Source of the DNA: UBA9676 sp963741615
GTDB lineage: Bacteria > Actinomycetota > Actinomycetes > Streptosporangiales > Streptosporangiaceae
Assembly (NCBI GenBank): GCA_963741615.1
Contig: CAVUIU010000028.1
Span: forward strand, 62,001-126,000
DNA: 64,000 nt
Direction of reading: 5' to 3'
The notes beneath the pieces are model-generated. The model saw only the letters and a list, made by a program, of their open reading frames with translations. It did not search any database and was not told the origin of the DNA. Both the position numbers and the translations under genes were made by a program. The stretch's first letter is position 1, and the number at the start of each line of letters is the position of its first letter. Below, one piece after another: positions 40,033 to 47,318 of this stretch.

Positions 40033-40980
40033 ATGAATCCTTCCCAGGCCGCCGGCGCCGCCACCGGCAGTGATCTGGACCTGCCCGGCTCGCCAGGCTC
40101 GCCACGCCCGCCCGGCCCATCCAGCCCGCCCGGTCTGCCCGGCCCGCCCGGCTCAGCGGGCTCGCCGCTGCCCGCCGGCATCGACCAGTTGTGGGACCGG
40201 CGCGGTGAGCTCGGCCCGGACGACACGGACGCGCGCGCCATGGTGACCGCCGCCGTGGACGCCCTCGACGCGGGGGAGGCCAGGGTGGCCTGGCCGGACC
40301 CGGCGACGGGCGGCATCAGCGTGGACGAGCGGGCCAAGCGCGCGATCCTGCTGGCCTTCCGGCTGCTGCCCATGGAGCCGTCAGCCGCGGGTGACTTCCG
40401 CTACCACGACCGGGTGCCGCTGAAGACCCGGCTGGACGGGGTGCGGGTGGTGCCGGGCGCGATCGCCCGCTGGGGTGCCTACATTGCGCCCGGTTGTGTG
40501 CTCATGCCCTCTTTCGTCAACATCGGCGCCTACGTCAACTCGGGGACCATGGTGGACACCTGGGCCACGGTCGGGTCCTGCGCACAGATCGGGACGAACG
40601 TCCACCTGGCCGGTGGTGTCGGCATCGGCGGGGTGCTCGAGCCGCCGAACGCCGTTCCCGTGGTCATCGAGAACGACGCCTTCATCAGCTCGCGATGCAT
40701 GGTCGTGGAGGGTGCCCGGGTACGCACGGGCGCCGTCCTCGGCGCGGGGACGATCCTCACCAGGAGTTCCCACGTGATCGACGTCGAGACCGGCGACGAG
40801 CTGCCGAGGGGAGAGGCGCCGCCCTGGTCGGTGTGTGTCGGCGGCACCAGGATGAGGAAGTTCGCCGGGGGCGAGTTCGGCATGCCCTGCGTGCTCGTGC
40901 TCAAGCGGCTGCCGGAGGGCAGCCGCCACGACAAGGCGGTGCTGAACGGCATCCTGCGCGACCACGGCATGAACGGCTGA
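40033..40980 (+). CDS. dapD: Tetrahydrodipicolinate N-succinyltransferase
   Basis: DapD adds succinyl from succinyl-CoA to tetrahydrodipicolinate in lysine/DAP synthesis. The 315-aa product has the left-handed beta-helix core: GAYIAPGCVLMPSFVNIGAY, SGTMVDTWATVGSCAQIG, GGVGIGGVLEPP and VIENDAFISSRCMVVEG. The N-terminus has a Pro/Gly/Ser-rich collagen-like insert (about residues 20-45). The sequence class is closer to the proteobacterial-type enzyme than to the longer actinobacterial DapD. Its TGA lies within a tandem duplication. The partner DapC is encoded 1.4 kb away on the other strand. Confidence 0.93.
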   Translation: MNPSQAAGAATGSDLDLPGSPGSPRPPGPSSPPGLPGPPGSAGSPLPAGIDQLWDRRGELGPDDTDARAMVTAAVDALDAGEARVAWPDPATGGISVDERAKRAILLAFRLLPMEPSAAGDFRYHDRVPLKTRLDGVRVVPGAIARWGAYIAPGCVLMPSFVNIGAYVNSGTMVDTWATVGSCAQIGTNVHLAGGVGIGGVLEPPNAVPVVIENDAFISSRCMVVEGARVRTGAVLGAGTILTRSSHVIDVETGDELPRGEAPPWSVCVGGTRMRKFAGGEFGMPCVLVLKRLPEGSRHDKAVLNGILRDHGMNG

Positions 40981-41085
40981 CCGGGATTCCCCGCGACCCC
41001 GCAGGAACGGCTGACCGGGATTCCCCGCGACCCTGGCATGAGCGCCTGACCGGGGTTCCCGGCGACCCGGGCGTGAACGCCTGAC
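40971..41085 (+). repeat. 34-35 bp tandem repeat across the dapD stop codon
   Basis: Copies are 40971-41004, 41005-41039 and 41040-41074, plus a partial copy to 41085. Each begins GA(A/G)CGSCTGACCGGG and contains the dapD stop TGA or its equivalent; the dapD stop at 40978-40980 is in the first. Copies 1 and 2 are nearly identical, copy 3 diverges, so the array is a fairly recent duplication of the gene end. Confidence 0.9.
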
Positions 41086-41172
41086 AGCGGCGTGGTTGCT
41101 GGCTGATGGCCATCTGCCGCCCGGCACGGCCGCGTCTGCCTGCCCCCCGGCCTGGGTTAACGTGGCAGGACC

Positions 41173-41964
41173 ATGAACGCACAACCCGAGTCACACCGCC
41201 GCATCCGCCGGCAAGGACCGGCCATGCTCCGCGGCAAGGCGATTCCCATTACGACGACCGATCAGCGTCTGCTGGACCGGCGCGGCCCCAGCGACTGGGT
41301 CCACACTGATCCGTGGCGGGTGCTGCGGATCCAGGCTGAGTTCGTGGAGGGCTTCGGCCTGCTGTCGGAACTCGGCCTGGCGGTCTCCGTTTTCGGGTCA
41401 TCCCGCGCTGTGCCCGGCACCAGTCAGTATCAGCTCGCGGAACGTATCTCGGCCGGGCTGGTGCAGGCCGGCTATGCGGTGATCACCGGCGGCGGCCCCG
41501 GGATCATGGAAGCGGCCAACAAGGGAGCCACCGCCGCGAACGGCGTCTCGGTGGGCCTGGGCATCGAGCTTCCGCAGGAGCAGGGCCTGAACGACCATGT
41601 CGACATCGGCATCGAGTTCCGCTACTTCTTCGTCCGCAAGACCATGTTCGTCAAGTACTCGCAGGCGTTCGTGGTGCTGCCGGGCGGGTTCGGCACCCTG
41701 GACGAGCTGTTCGAGGCGCTCACCCTGGTCCAGACCGGCAAGATCACCAAGTTCCCGATCGTGCTGGTGGGCAGCTCCTACTGGTCCGGCCTGCTGTCCT
41801 GGATCAGGAGCACGGTGGTCGGCGAGGGCAAGGTCTCGGCGGTCGACCTGGACCTGCTGAGCATCGCGGACGAGCCCGACGAGGTGGTCCGGATCATCCG
41901 GGCGGCACACAGCAACGGCGGGGTCCTTGGCCGGCCGGGGGGGACCCCGGAGAGCTCAGGCTAG
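41173..41964 (+). CDS. LOG-family (TIGR00730) Rossmann-fold protein
   Basis: The 263-aa product has the LOG family motifs VSVFGSSRAVPG, GYAVITGGGPGIMEAANKGA, YFFVRKTMFVKYSQAFVVLPGG (trimmed), FGTLDELFEALTLVQT and FPIVLVG. Family members include cytokinin-activating phosphoribohydrolases acting on nucleotide monophosphates; the true substrate here is unknown. ATG 41173 has AGGA at 41167-41170 and a TAACGT box at 41158-41163. It converges with the folP-like gene with a 9-bp overlap, in the normal actinobacterial neighbourhood of dapD, LOG, folP, DivIVA-like and tag. Confidence 0.92.
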   Translation: MNAQPESHRRIRRQGPAMLRGKAIPITTTDQRLLDRRGPSDWVHTDPWRVLRIQAEFVEGFGLLSELGLAVSVFGSSRAVPGTSQYQLAERISAGLVQAGYAVITGGGPGIMEAANKGATAANGVSVGLGIELPQEQGLNDHVDIGIEFRYFFVRKTMFVKYSQAFVVLPGGFGTLDELFEALTLVQTGKITKFPIVLVGSSYWSGLLSWIRSTVVGEGKVSAVDLDLLSIADEPDEVVRIIRAAHSNGGVLGRPGGTPESSG

Positions 41965-42447
41965 CCCGCGGACGGTATGGGAAGGTGGCCGCCTGCCCGC
42001 GATGGACGCGGTCATATCGATCGCGCGGCGTACGGCCCGGGTGTGCCGGGAGCGGATGACGGGGGCGCCCAGCCAGGTGCAGACCGCGGCCGTGGCAATC
42101 ACCGCGGCCGGTGGTTCCTGGCCAGCCGGGTCCTCCACCTCGCCAGCCAGGTCAGCGGCCTCGCCAGCCAGGTCAGCGGGCTCGCGAACCGGGTCCTCCG
42201 CTTCGCCGGCCAGGCGCGTCGCCCCGGCTGCCAGCCGGTCGGCGTCCACCGGATCGGCCCCGGAGTCTGCCCACAGCACGGCGCCGGGCAGGCTGGCGCG
42301 GATAGCCGCGAGCGCCCCCGGGGTGGCGGCACGAACATCGAGCAGGTCGGCACCTTCGGCTTGGGCCAGCGCCGCCTGCTGCGGGTCGGCGCCGATGCCC
42401 AGCAACAGCGTTCTGGGCGGGCTTGTGTGTTCCGTGTGCCTGGCCAC
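41956..42447 (-). CDS. FolP-like (dihydropteroate synthase paralogue) with a deleted core
   Basis: The C-terminus, about residues 112-163, matches actinobacterial FolP ends: AAVIATAAVCTWLGAPVIRSR and AIDMTASIAGRRPPSHTVRGLA. The N-terminal part retains GADLLDV-like and ADSGADPVDADRLAAGA segments, but the product is only 163 aa instead of about 280, and the NVTPDSFSDGG and pterin-binding core is absent. Its place is taken by a Glu/Asp/Pro/Ala repeat (EPADLAGEAADLAGEVEDP). It cannot be a functional dihydropteroate synthase and may be a decaying paralogue; the open frame argues that it may still be expressed. Start GTG 42447. Confidence 0.6.
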   Translation of the reverse strand: MARHTEHTSPPRTLLLGIGADPQQAALAQAEGADLLDVRAATPGALAAIRASLPGAVLWADSGADPVDADRLAAGATRLAGEAEDPVREPADLAGEAADLAGEVEDPAGQEPPAAVIATAAVCTWLGAPVIRSRHTRAVRRAIDMTASIAGRRPPSHTVRGLA

Positions 42448-42473
42448 ACTCCGAGCATGGCACGATTCGTACT

Positions 42474-42884
42474 GTGCCAGTAGTTCTGTTGGTCGTGGCC
42501 GCCGCCATCCTGGGTGGCGTGGTGCTGGTCGCACTCGGGCGGGCCGGAGAAATGGCCGACTTCGCCGGTGACACCTCGCCGATCGACCTCGGCGAGGTGA
42601 GCGCCACCGACGTCGCCCTGCTGAGGCCGCCGATGTCGTTGTGGGGATACAACGTGCCGGCGACCGGGGACGCGCTCCGGGTGATCGCGCGCTCGGTGAC
42701 CGCACGTGATGTGGAGATCGCGACACTGCGCCGCGAACTGTCCGAACTGCGCGGCGGGACCGGCGACGCGCGGCTCAACCGGCCCGGCGACCGGCCGGTC
42801 GCCGCGCCCAGTGGTCCGGCAGGTCACGCGGATCCGCCCGGTCCGGCAGATCCACCCGGTCCGCCCGGTGGCCCTGATGAGTGA
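42474..42884 (+). CDS. DivIVA-like small membrane protein
   Basis: The 136-aa product has an N-terminal transmembrane helix (VVLLVVAAAILGGVVLVALG, residues about 2-21). A short conserved block (ATDVALLRPPMSLWGYNVPATGDAL) corresponds to the N-terminal DivIVA-type domain found upstream of tag in actinomycetes. A coiled-coil (ARDVEIATLRRELSELRG) and a Pro/Gly-rich end follow. A polar-growth or septum role is suggested by the domain but unproven. Its stop overlaps the tag start (ATG 42877). Confidence 0.7.
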   Translation: MPVVLLVVAAAILGGVVLVALGRAGEMADFAGDTSPIDLGEVSATDVALLRPPMSLWGYNVPATGDALRVIARSVTARDVEIATLRRELSELRGGTGDARLNRPGDRPVAAPSGPAGHADPPGPADPPGPPGGPDE

Positions 42885-43464
42885 GACCGGCGCCGGGCCG
42901 GCGCCGGGACCGGACGGCCTCCCGCGCTGCCCGTGGTCACTCGGCACCGCCGACTACCTCACCTATCACGACCAGGAATGGGGACGGCCGGTCAGGGACG
43001 ACGTGGGGATCTTCGAGCGGCTCTCGCTCGAGGCATTCCAGTCCGGGCTGTCCTGGCTCACCATCTTGCGTAAGCGAGAGAACTTCCGCGCCGCCTTCTG
43101 TGGCTTCGACCTGGCCGCCGTGGCGGCTTTCGGCGCCGCGGACGAGGAGCGGCTCCTCGCGGACACCGGCATCGTGCGCAACCGCGCCAAGATCGAGGCT
43201 GTGATCCGCAACGCCAGGGCCGCGCTGGCTGTCCCCGGTGGACTGGCGGCACTTGTCTGGCGCTACGCGCCGCCACCGGCTCGCCCACCAGCCACGACAG
43301 CCGACATTCCGGCATCGACCCCGGCGTCTCGGGCCTGTGCGAAGGAGTTGCGGGGGCTCGGGTTCACCTTCACCGGCCCCGTCACGGTCTACGCTGCCCT
43401 GCAGGCTTGTGGTGTCGTGGATGACCATCTGTCCGGCTGCTTCCGCCGGGGCGCGTACTCGTGA
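42877..43464 (+). CDS. tag: DNA-3-methyladenine glycosylase I
   Basis: Tag removes 3-methyladenine from alkylated DNA. The 195-aa product has RCPWSLGTADYLTYHDQEWGRP (shortened: CPW, YHDQEWG), FERLSLEAFQSGLSWLTILRKRE, DTGIVRNRAKIEAVIRNA and the C-terminal VVDDHLSGCFRR, which supplies zinc-ligand His and Cys. A Pro/Ala-rich insert (APPPARPPATTADI) interrupts the usual FW(x)F region. ATG 42877 overlaps the DivIVA-like gene by 8 bp. The next ordinary neighbour, an enoyl-CoA hydratase, is displaced by about 3.3 kb. Confidence 0.93.
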   Translation: MSETGAGPAPGPDGLPRCPWSLGTADYLTYHDQEWGRPVRDDVGIFERLSLEAFQSGLSWLTILRKRENFRAAFCGFDLAAVAAFGAADEERLLADTGIVRNRAKIEAVIRNARAALAVPGGLAALVWRYAPPPARPPATTADIPASTPASRACAKELRGLGFTFTGPVTVYAALQACGVVDDHLSGCFRRGAYS

Positions 43465-43582
43465 ATGTCATGGTCCGGGATTTGTGCTTGGCGGTTCGCG
43501 ATTCACACGTAGCGTGCGAGACTGGGAGCGGGCGGTTGAACGGAGGCGAGATGACTGTGCCCCTGCAGCCCAAGGGGGAAGC

Positions 43583-43726
43583 ATGCCCAGGTTCAACGGC
43601 GCGGCCCGGGCCGGGCGCGCCGTGTCCCGGAGCCCCCGCTGGTTAGCAGGTCTCTGGTGGACCACCCACCTCGCTCACGGTGATGATTCCCCGGCCCGGG
43701 GCCGGGGAGTTCGGAGGTGCCCATGA
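43583..43726 (+). CDS. Small basic hypothetical protein (47 aa)
   Basis: It starts MPRFNGAARAGRAVSRS and contains PRWLAGLWWTTHLAHGDD. ATG 43583 is preceded by a strong AAGGGGGAA at 43573-43581, and its TGA overlaps the ATG of the next small gene (ATGA), a typical coupled arrangement. I recognise no family. The hydrophobic Trp-rich centre is too short to be confident of a membrane helix. The strong ribosome site and overlap are the evidence for coding; no homologue check was possible. Confidence 0.5.
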   Translation: MPRFNGAARAGRAVSRSPRWLAGLWWTTHLAHGDDSPARGRGVRRCP

Positions 43727-43923
43727 GCGGTCACGGCGATGCAATGGCCATGGACGCGGGTCCGCCGGTGCCGCCCGGCGTGGATCCGGCCGTCCCGAGC
43801 CCGCCCAACGACGACGCCCCGCCCGGTGTCTGCTACGTGGGTGAGTGGGGCGCGGAGGTGCCTGCGCTGGCCGACAGCGATGGGTCACGGGTGATGTATT
43901 GCGGCGTGGGACGCCGTCCATGA
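43723..43923 (+). CDS. Small Pro-rich hypothetical protein (66 aa)
   Basis: The product is acidic and Pro-rich (DAGPPVPPGVDPAVPSPP), with a C-terminal segment GVCYVGEWGAEVPALADSDG and VMYCGVGRRP. It has a canonical GGAGG at 43713-43717 with 5-nt spacing to ATG 43723. A CCCCGGCC/GGCCGGGG hairpin at 43689-43707 lies directly before the ribosome site and may modulate initiation. It is flanked by a 47-aa ORF upstream (overlapping) and a DUF397-like gene downstream. No family is recognised. Confidence 0.55.
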   Translation: MSGHGDAMAMDAGPPVPPGVDPAVPSPPNDDAPPGVCYVGEWGAEVPALADSDGSRVMYCGVGRRP

Positions 43924-43942
43924 AACCGCTGGAGGTGCCGTG

Positions 43943-44188
43943 ATGGGCAAGCCGACCGTCGAGGCTCTCGGCATCGACACCGGTGCCCTGTCCTGGCGGC
44001 GATCGGGGGAGGGGGAAGGCGCTATCGAGATCGCGTTCGCCGGCCAGCGTGGCGGCCCTGCCGGTGAGTGGGTGCTGATGCGGCTGGCCGGCGACCCGAC
44101 GGAAAGGGTTCTGGTGTACGACCGTCATGAGTGGGAGTGCTTCCTCGACGGAGTCAGGAAGGGCGAGTTCGACGACGCGCTGGACTAG
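43943..44188 (+). CDS. Small DUF397-like protein
   Basis: The 81-aa product contains TGALSWRRSGEGEGAIEIAFAG, echoing the W-R-x-S and EVA blocks of DUF397. It ends with VLVYDRHEWECFLDGVRKGEFD, the usual DUF397 C-terminal pattern. DUF397 proteins are small partners of XRE-DUF5753 regulators in mycelial actinobacteria. A GGAGG at 43931-43935 favours ATG 43943 over GTG 43940. It forms a tandem cassette with the two upstream small ORFs. Confidence 0.7.
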   Translation: MGKPTVEALGIDTGALSWRRSGEGEGAIEIAFAGQRGGPAGEWVLMRLAGDPTERVLVYDRHEWECFLDGVRKGEFDDALD

Positions 44189-44488
44189 CGCCACGTGCGT
44201 GCCGCGTCCCCCCCGGCCACCCAGCCGGGTCACGATCATGACATTGGCCCAGCCAGCGGTCCGGCGGCCCGGGTGTTATCCAGATGGAAGGCGGATCAAC
44301 GCTTCTGCCGGATTTTTCCATGTTTCACGCCGGAATGGCGATTTGTGGCATGGTCTGCATGTGACGACAGCGGCGGACGTGGTCATCGAGTGGGGGTGAG
44401 CCGCAATGACGAGGATCGCAAGATCTGTGATTCACAACTTAGGTAGTATTATATTGTCAGTGACGTCCTGTCAAGGAGGCGAACCAGA
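44189..44488. promoter_or_regulatory. AT-richer intergenic region with a palindrome upstream of the XRE regulator
   Basis: This 300-bp gap is noticeably less GC-rich than its surroundings from about 44270. It contains the palindrome TGTGA-T-TCACA at 44426-44436 and, immediately downstream, an A/T run (TAGTATTATATTG, 44444-44456) that can supply a -10 box for the XRE gene. An AAGGAGG ribosome site at 44474-44480 precedes ATG 44489. The palindrome would overlap the promoter, as expected for an autoregulatory operator. Confidence 0.5.
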
Positions 44489-45340
44489 ATGACCGACGAT
44501 GCCTACGGCGCCACCGTAGCCAAGCGTCGGCTGTCGCGGCGCCTTCTTCAACTCCGCGTAAAGAGCGGTTATACCGCCAACCATGTCTGCGACATGCTGA
44601 ACTGGGGCCGTGGCAAAGTGGGCCGGTTCGAGGCCAATCAGTGGAAACGCCCGGAAATGAGCGATATCCGCGATCTGCTCCGTGTCTACGACGTCGAGGA
44701 GGTCGAGAAGGGGCAGCTCGAAGACCTGGCTATCCAGGCGCGAGCCAGGCCATGGTGGCGTGATTACTCCGATATTTTCGAGAATGAGTTCCCGGGCTTC
44801 GAGAACGATGCCGTCCGGATCCGGGTGTTCATGCCGCTGGTCCTGCCCGGGTTGCTGCAGACGCAGGACTACCACGAGGCGTTCATGCGCATCGGGCCCC
44901 GGCCACCGGCCTGGCGCCGCAAGGTGCTGGACACCCGGCTGCGGCGGCAGGAGATCCTGAACCGCACGGACGGTACCATCCCGATGCTGACCGCGGTGAT
45001 CACAGAGGCGTCGCTGCGGTACCAGTGGGGCTCGCGGGCCGACCGGCGTGACCTGATCGAGCACCTGGTGGACATCGGCCGGCGTCCCAACATCGATCTC
45101 CGCATCCAGCGGTTCAGCGATGGCCCGCCGCGGGGCCTCATGTCGGCGATCAACATCTTTGACTTCGCTGATGGCGAGCCAAGCATCGCCTTCACGGAAA
45201 CCGATACCGCGATTCAGGAGGTGAACGAGCCGGATCAGGTGAGCATGTACATCCAATCGTTCGAAAAAGCGGTCAACGGGGCGCTTGAACCCTCCGACAC
45301 CACGACGTACCTCAGACAACTCGCTGAACAACTGGAGTGA
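44489..45340 (+). CDS. XRE-family regulator with DUF5753 domain (WhiJ-like)
   Basis: The 283-aa product begins with a helix-turn-helix XRE domain (RRLLQLRVKSGYTANHVCDML, trimmed; WGRGKVGRFEANQWKRP), then the DUF5753 domain (VFMPLVLPGLLQTQDY, RLRRQEILNR, VITEASLRYQWGS, IDLRIQRFSDGP). Such proteins occur in many copies in Streptomyces and relatives and control development or antibiotic production with a DUF397 partner. That partner follows 3 nt downstream. The GC content of the upstream region is low, suggesting transfer. Likely binds the palindrome in its own promoter. Confidence 0.93.
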   Translation: MTDDAYGATVAKRRLSRRLLQLRVKSGYTANHVCDMLNWGRGKVGRFEANQWKRPEMSDIRDLLRVYDVEEVEKGQLEDLAIQARARPWWRDYSDIFENEFPGFENDAVRIRVFMPLVLPGLLQTQDYHEAFMRIGPRPPAWRRKVLDTRLRRQEILNRTDGTIPMLTAVITEASLRYQWGSRADRRDLIEHLVDIGRRPNIDLRIQRFSDGPPRGLMSAINIFDFADGEPSIAFTETDTAIQEVNEPDQVSMYIQSFEKAVNGALEPSDTTTYLRQLAEQLE

Positions 45341-45343
45341 CTC

Positions 45344-45565
45344 ATGACCGACCTGTCTCAGGCAGTCTGGCGGAAGGCCCGCCAGAGTCAGTACAACGGT
45401 GGCTGCGTGGAAGTTGCCGCCAACCTTCCCGGCGTCATTGCCGTCCGGGACAGTAAGCACCCCGGGGGCGGTGCCCATGTCGTCGGCCGGGCCGCGTTCG
45501 CTGTTTTCCTGGTGGACGCGCGATCGGGGCGATTCGACCTTGGTGCGGCCAGCCAGGTGGGCTAA
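45344..45565 (+). CDS. DUF397 protein
   Basis: The 73-aa product shows the DUF397 features AVWRKARQSQYNGGCVEVA and VIAVRDSKHPGG, followed by AFAVFLVDARSGRFD. It is the usual small partner of the XRE-DUF5753 regulator encoded just upstream (3-nt gap), and may act as its co-regulator or antagonist. A strong intrinsic hairpin follows the stop after 18 nt, marking the end of the two-gene unit. Confidence 0.93.
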   Translation: MTDLSQAVWRKARQSQYNGGCVEVAANLPGVIAVRDSKHPGGGAHVVGRAAFAVFLVDARSGRFDLGAASQVG

Positions 45566-45583
45566 CCCACTTCGTGTAGCAGT

Positions 45584-45619
45584 GAAGAATCCCCCGGGCC
45601 GCCACCCGGGGGATTCTTC
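45584..45619 (+). terminator. Perfect 15-bp stem terminator after DUF397
   Basis: GAAGAATCCCCCGGG pairs with CCCGGGGGATTCTTC around a 6-nt loop (CCGCCA). The stem is perfect and directly follows the XRE-DUF397 unit. The 3' tract is weak (TCTAT), as is common for actinobacterial terminators. Confidence 0.85.
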
Positions 45620-45800
45620 TATGCTGCGCCTGTCTCAAGGCCCGGCGATGGGAACCGCCGCGTCTGCGACTGTACACGCACAGCGGATGAGGCGCACTGG
45701 CGCGGGCTAGAGGAAGTAATCACTGGATGTCATTGCGAAAGCGGGTCCACTACTCGTAATCCGTGTTTCACAGATCCGCGAGTCACGAAGGCTGAGAAGC

Positions 45801-46781
45801 ATGTTACCGTCGCGTATCGTAGTTGCCTCACCACCGATGGTCATGCCTGTCGCAGCCCCGGATCCTGCGGGCCCATGGAGGGGAGGGCCCGCCGCGGCCA
45901 GGGAGCCCGGGACAGGACGGGAGGTGACGGACTGGCCGGTGGCCAGGGCCACCTCACCGGTCCCCGGCCCTGCGGCTCTCGTGGCCGGCGGCTGCTGTGC
46001 GTGGCCGCTGTCCCTGGACGCCACCTGCGCCGGCGAGGGCAGGCGGGTGTTCCGTGAGGCGGCGTCCGGTCTCGGGCTGCCGGACGAGGCGATCTATGAC
46101 GGCATGACGATGACCAGCGAGCTGGCTGCCAACACGCTGCATGCCCAGGACAACATCCAGTTCGACGGCGTGGCCCGGCTGCCGGTGGCCGGTGCCCCCG
46201 AGCTGTGGCTCTACCTGCGCCGGGCCGCTGGCCGGTGGGAACTGGTCTGCATGACGTTCGACTCGCTGGCCGGCTGGAAGGGCAGATCCCCGCCTGTTCC
46301 CGGCGGAGCCCGGTCCTATGCGATGGACGGCCGTGGTCTGCAGGTGGTCGCCGGGCTGTCCGGCGGCCGCTGGGGCCATCACCTGAGCCGTTCCCGGCTC
46401 GGCGGCTGGAAGGTCCCCGGCAAGGCCGTCTGGTTTGCCCAGCCGGTGCAGGCCGGATGTGTCCCGGCCCGGCTCAAGCGCGCACGGCTGCGCCCCTGCC
46501 AGGTGTCGCGCCGGCTGGAAGCGATGCTGGCCGACCGTGGGCTCGGCGGGAGCCTCCTGCGGGCCGGCGAGGCGGGCGCTGGCATCTCCGTGCTGTCGGT
46601 CCGGCGCGGGCTGACCGTATGGTGCCGTGCCGACACGATCTCGTGGCGGACCAGGGCGGGCGTCTGCGAGCAGCCGATGCTGACCGACCTGGAGGACGCC
46701 GCTGAGCGGATCGTGAGCCTGTGCGAGGAACTGGACAGCGGTACGGCTGACGGGTACACCGCTTTCGATCGGGTGCGCTAG
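45801..46781 (+). CDS. RsbW-like ATP-binding protein of the XRE/DUF397 module
   Basis: The 326-aa product contains an HATPase segment with the N-box YDGMTMTSELAANTLHA near residue 100 and a G-box MDGRGLQVVAGLSGGRWGHH near 175, followed by GKAVWFAQPV. This matches the anti-sigma-like ATPases that co-occur with XRE-DUF5753 and DUF397 genes. The C-terminal 110 residues are a separate domain (ARLKRARLRPCQVSRRLEAM, MLTDLEDAAERIVSLCEEL). ATG 45801 is assumed; ATG 45837 is possible. A motif shared with the XRE promoter (TCACAGATC) lies at 45768-45776. Confidence 0.75.
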   Translation: MLPSRIVVASPPMVMPVAAPDPAGPWRGGPAAAREPGTGREVTDWPVARATSPVPGPAALVAGGCCAWPLSLDATCAGEGRRVFREAASGLGLPDEAIYDGMTMTSELAANTLHAQDNIQFDGVARLPVAGAPELWLYLRRAAGRWELVCMTFDSLAGWKGRSPPVPGGARSYAMDGRGLQVVAGLSGGRWGHHLSRSRLGGWKVPGKAVWFAQPVQAGCVPARLKRARLRPCQVSRRLEAMLADRGLGGSLLRAGEAGAGISVLSVRRGLTVWCRADTISWRTRAGVCEQPMLTDLEDAAERIVSLCEELDSGTADGYTAFDRVR

Positions 46782-46801
46782 CGGTCCGTCTGCGGAGCCC
46801 G

Positions 46802-46970
46802 TCAGCGTCCCTCGAAACTCGGCCGCTCCTTGCGCAGGAACGCCGATGTGGCCGCCTGGTGATCGGCGGTCCCGCCCGGGTCCCCTGCGGCTGCGCTTCT
46901 TTTCCAGTGACGCGACGAGGTCGTGGGTGGCGGCGGAGACCAGGGCCGTCTTGATGGCCCCGAATGCCGC
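46802..46970 (-). pseudogene. C-terminal remnant of enoyl-CoA hydratase, frameshifted
   Basis: In the minus-strand frame ending at TGA 46802-46804 the translation closes GTADHQAATSAFLRKERPSF-x-GR, a typical enoyl-CoA hydratase/isomerase C-terminus. The preceding helix AAFGAIKTALVSAATHDLVAS is in a different frame (46896-46970), so a frameshift lies near 46895-46910. Nothing of the crotonase core is found further upstream. In actinobacteria this gene normally lies between tag and DUF3117, exactly the flanks here. Confidence 0.65.
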
Positions 46971-47318
46971 AGGCGCGGTGGGTCTTGCATGTCTGCCCGT
47001 ACGCAACAGTCCCCGAAACGGGACGTGGCCGGCAACTGCCACGCCGGTCCGGCGTGGCAGAGGTTCGCCGCCGGCCGGGCCTGCGTCCGGTGCGCCGGGT
47101 CGCGGCGCGGGGCCGCGGGGCGGCTTGTCCGGGTAACGGCGCCGACCTCCTGCGCTTTTGCACTGTTCCTGATCATTACCATCCGGGGCCCGAACCCTGG
47201 ATAATAGATCTACTGATCAACACGGCTGCGGATCGGCCGTGCCCGCCGCAGTCACCGGTGAGCCGGTGGCGGGCCTCGCCGAGGCCTCATGCGGCCCCGC
47301 GCAGGAAGGGGATGCAGG
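46971..47318. other. Gene-free interval upstream of DUF3117
   Basis: No continuous coding sequence is convincing here: short frames on both strands have Arg/Pro/Gly shadow composition. It probably contains eroded sequence of the enoyl-CoA hydratase locus and the DUF3117 promoter near 47176-47205, where the DNA becomes less GC-rich. A TAGATCTA palindrome overlaps this patch at 47204-47211. Confidence 0.4.
47176..47205 (+). promoter_or_regulatory. Putative promoter for DUF3117-pepA
   Basis: TTACCA (47176-47181) and GATAAT (47200-47205) are separated by 18 bp and match the -35 (TTGACA, two mismatches) and -10 (TATAAT, one mismatch) consensus of the housekeeping sigma factor. They lie 113 bp upstream of the DUF3117 ATG. 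Confidence 0.45.

Noticed and set aside
43461..43646. ORF beginning MNVMVRDLCLAV upstream of the small ORFs
   Set aside because: It overlaps the better-supported 43583 ORF in another frame and has no good ribosome site; composition at its end is Pro/Gly shadow.
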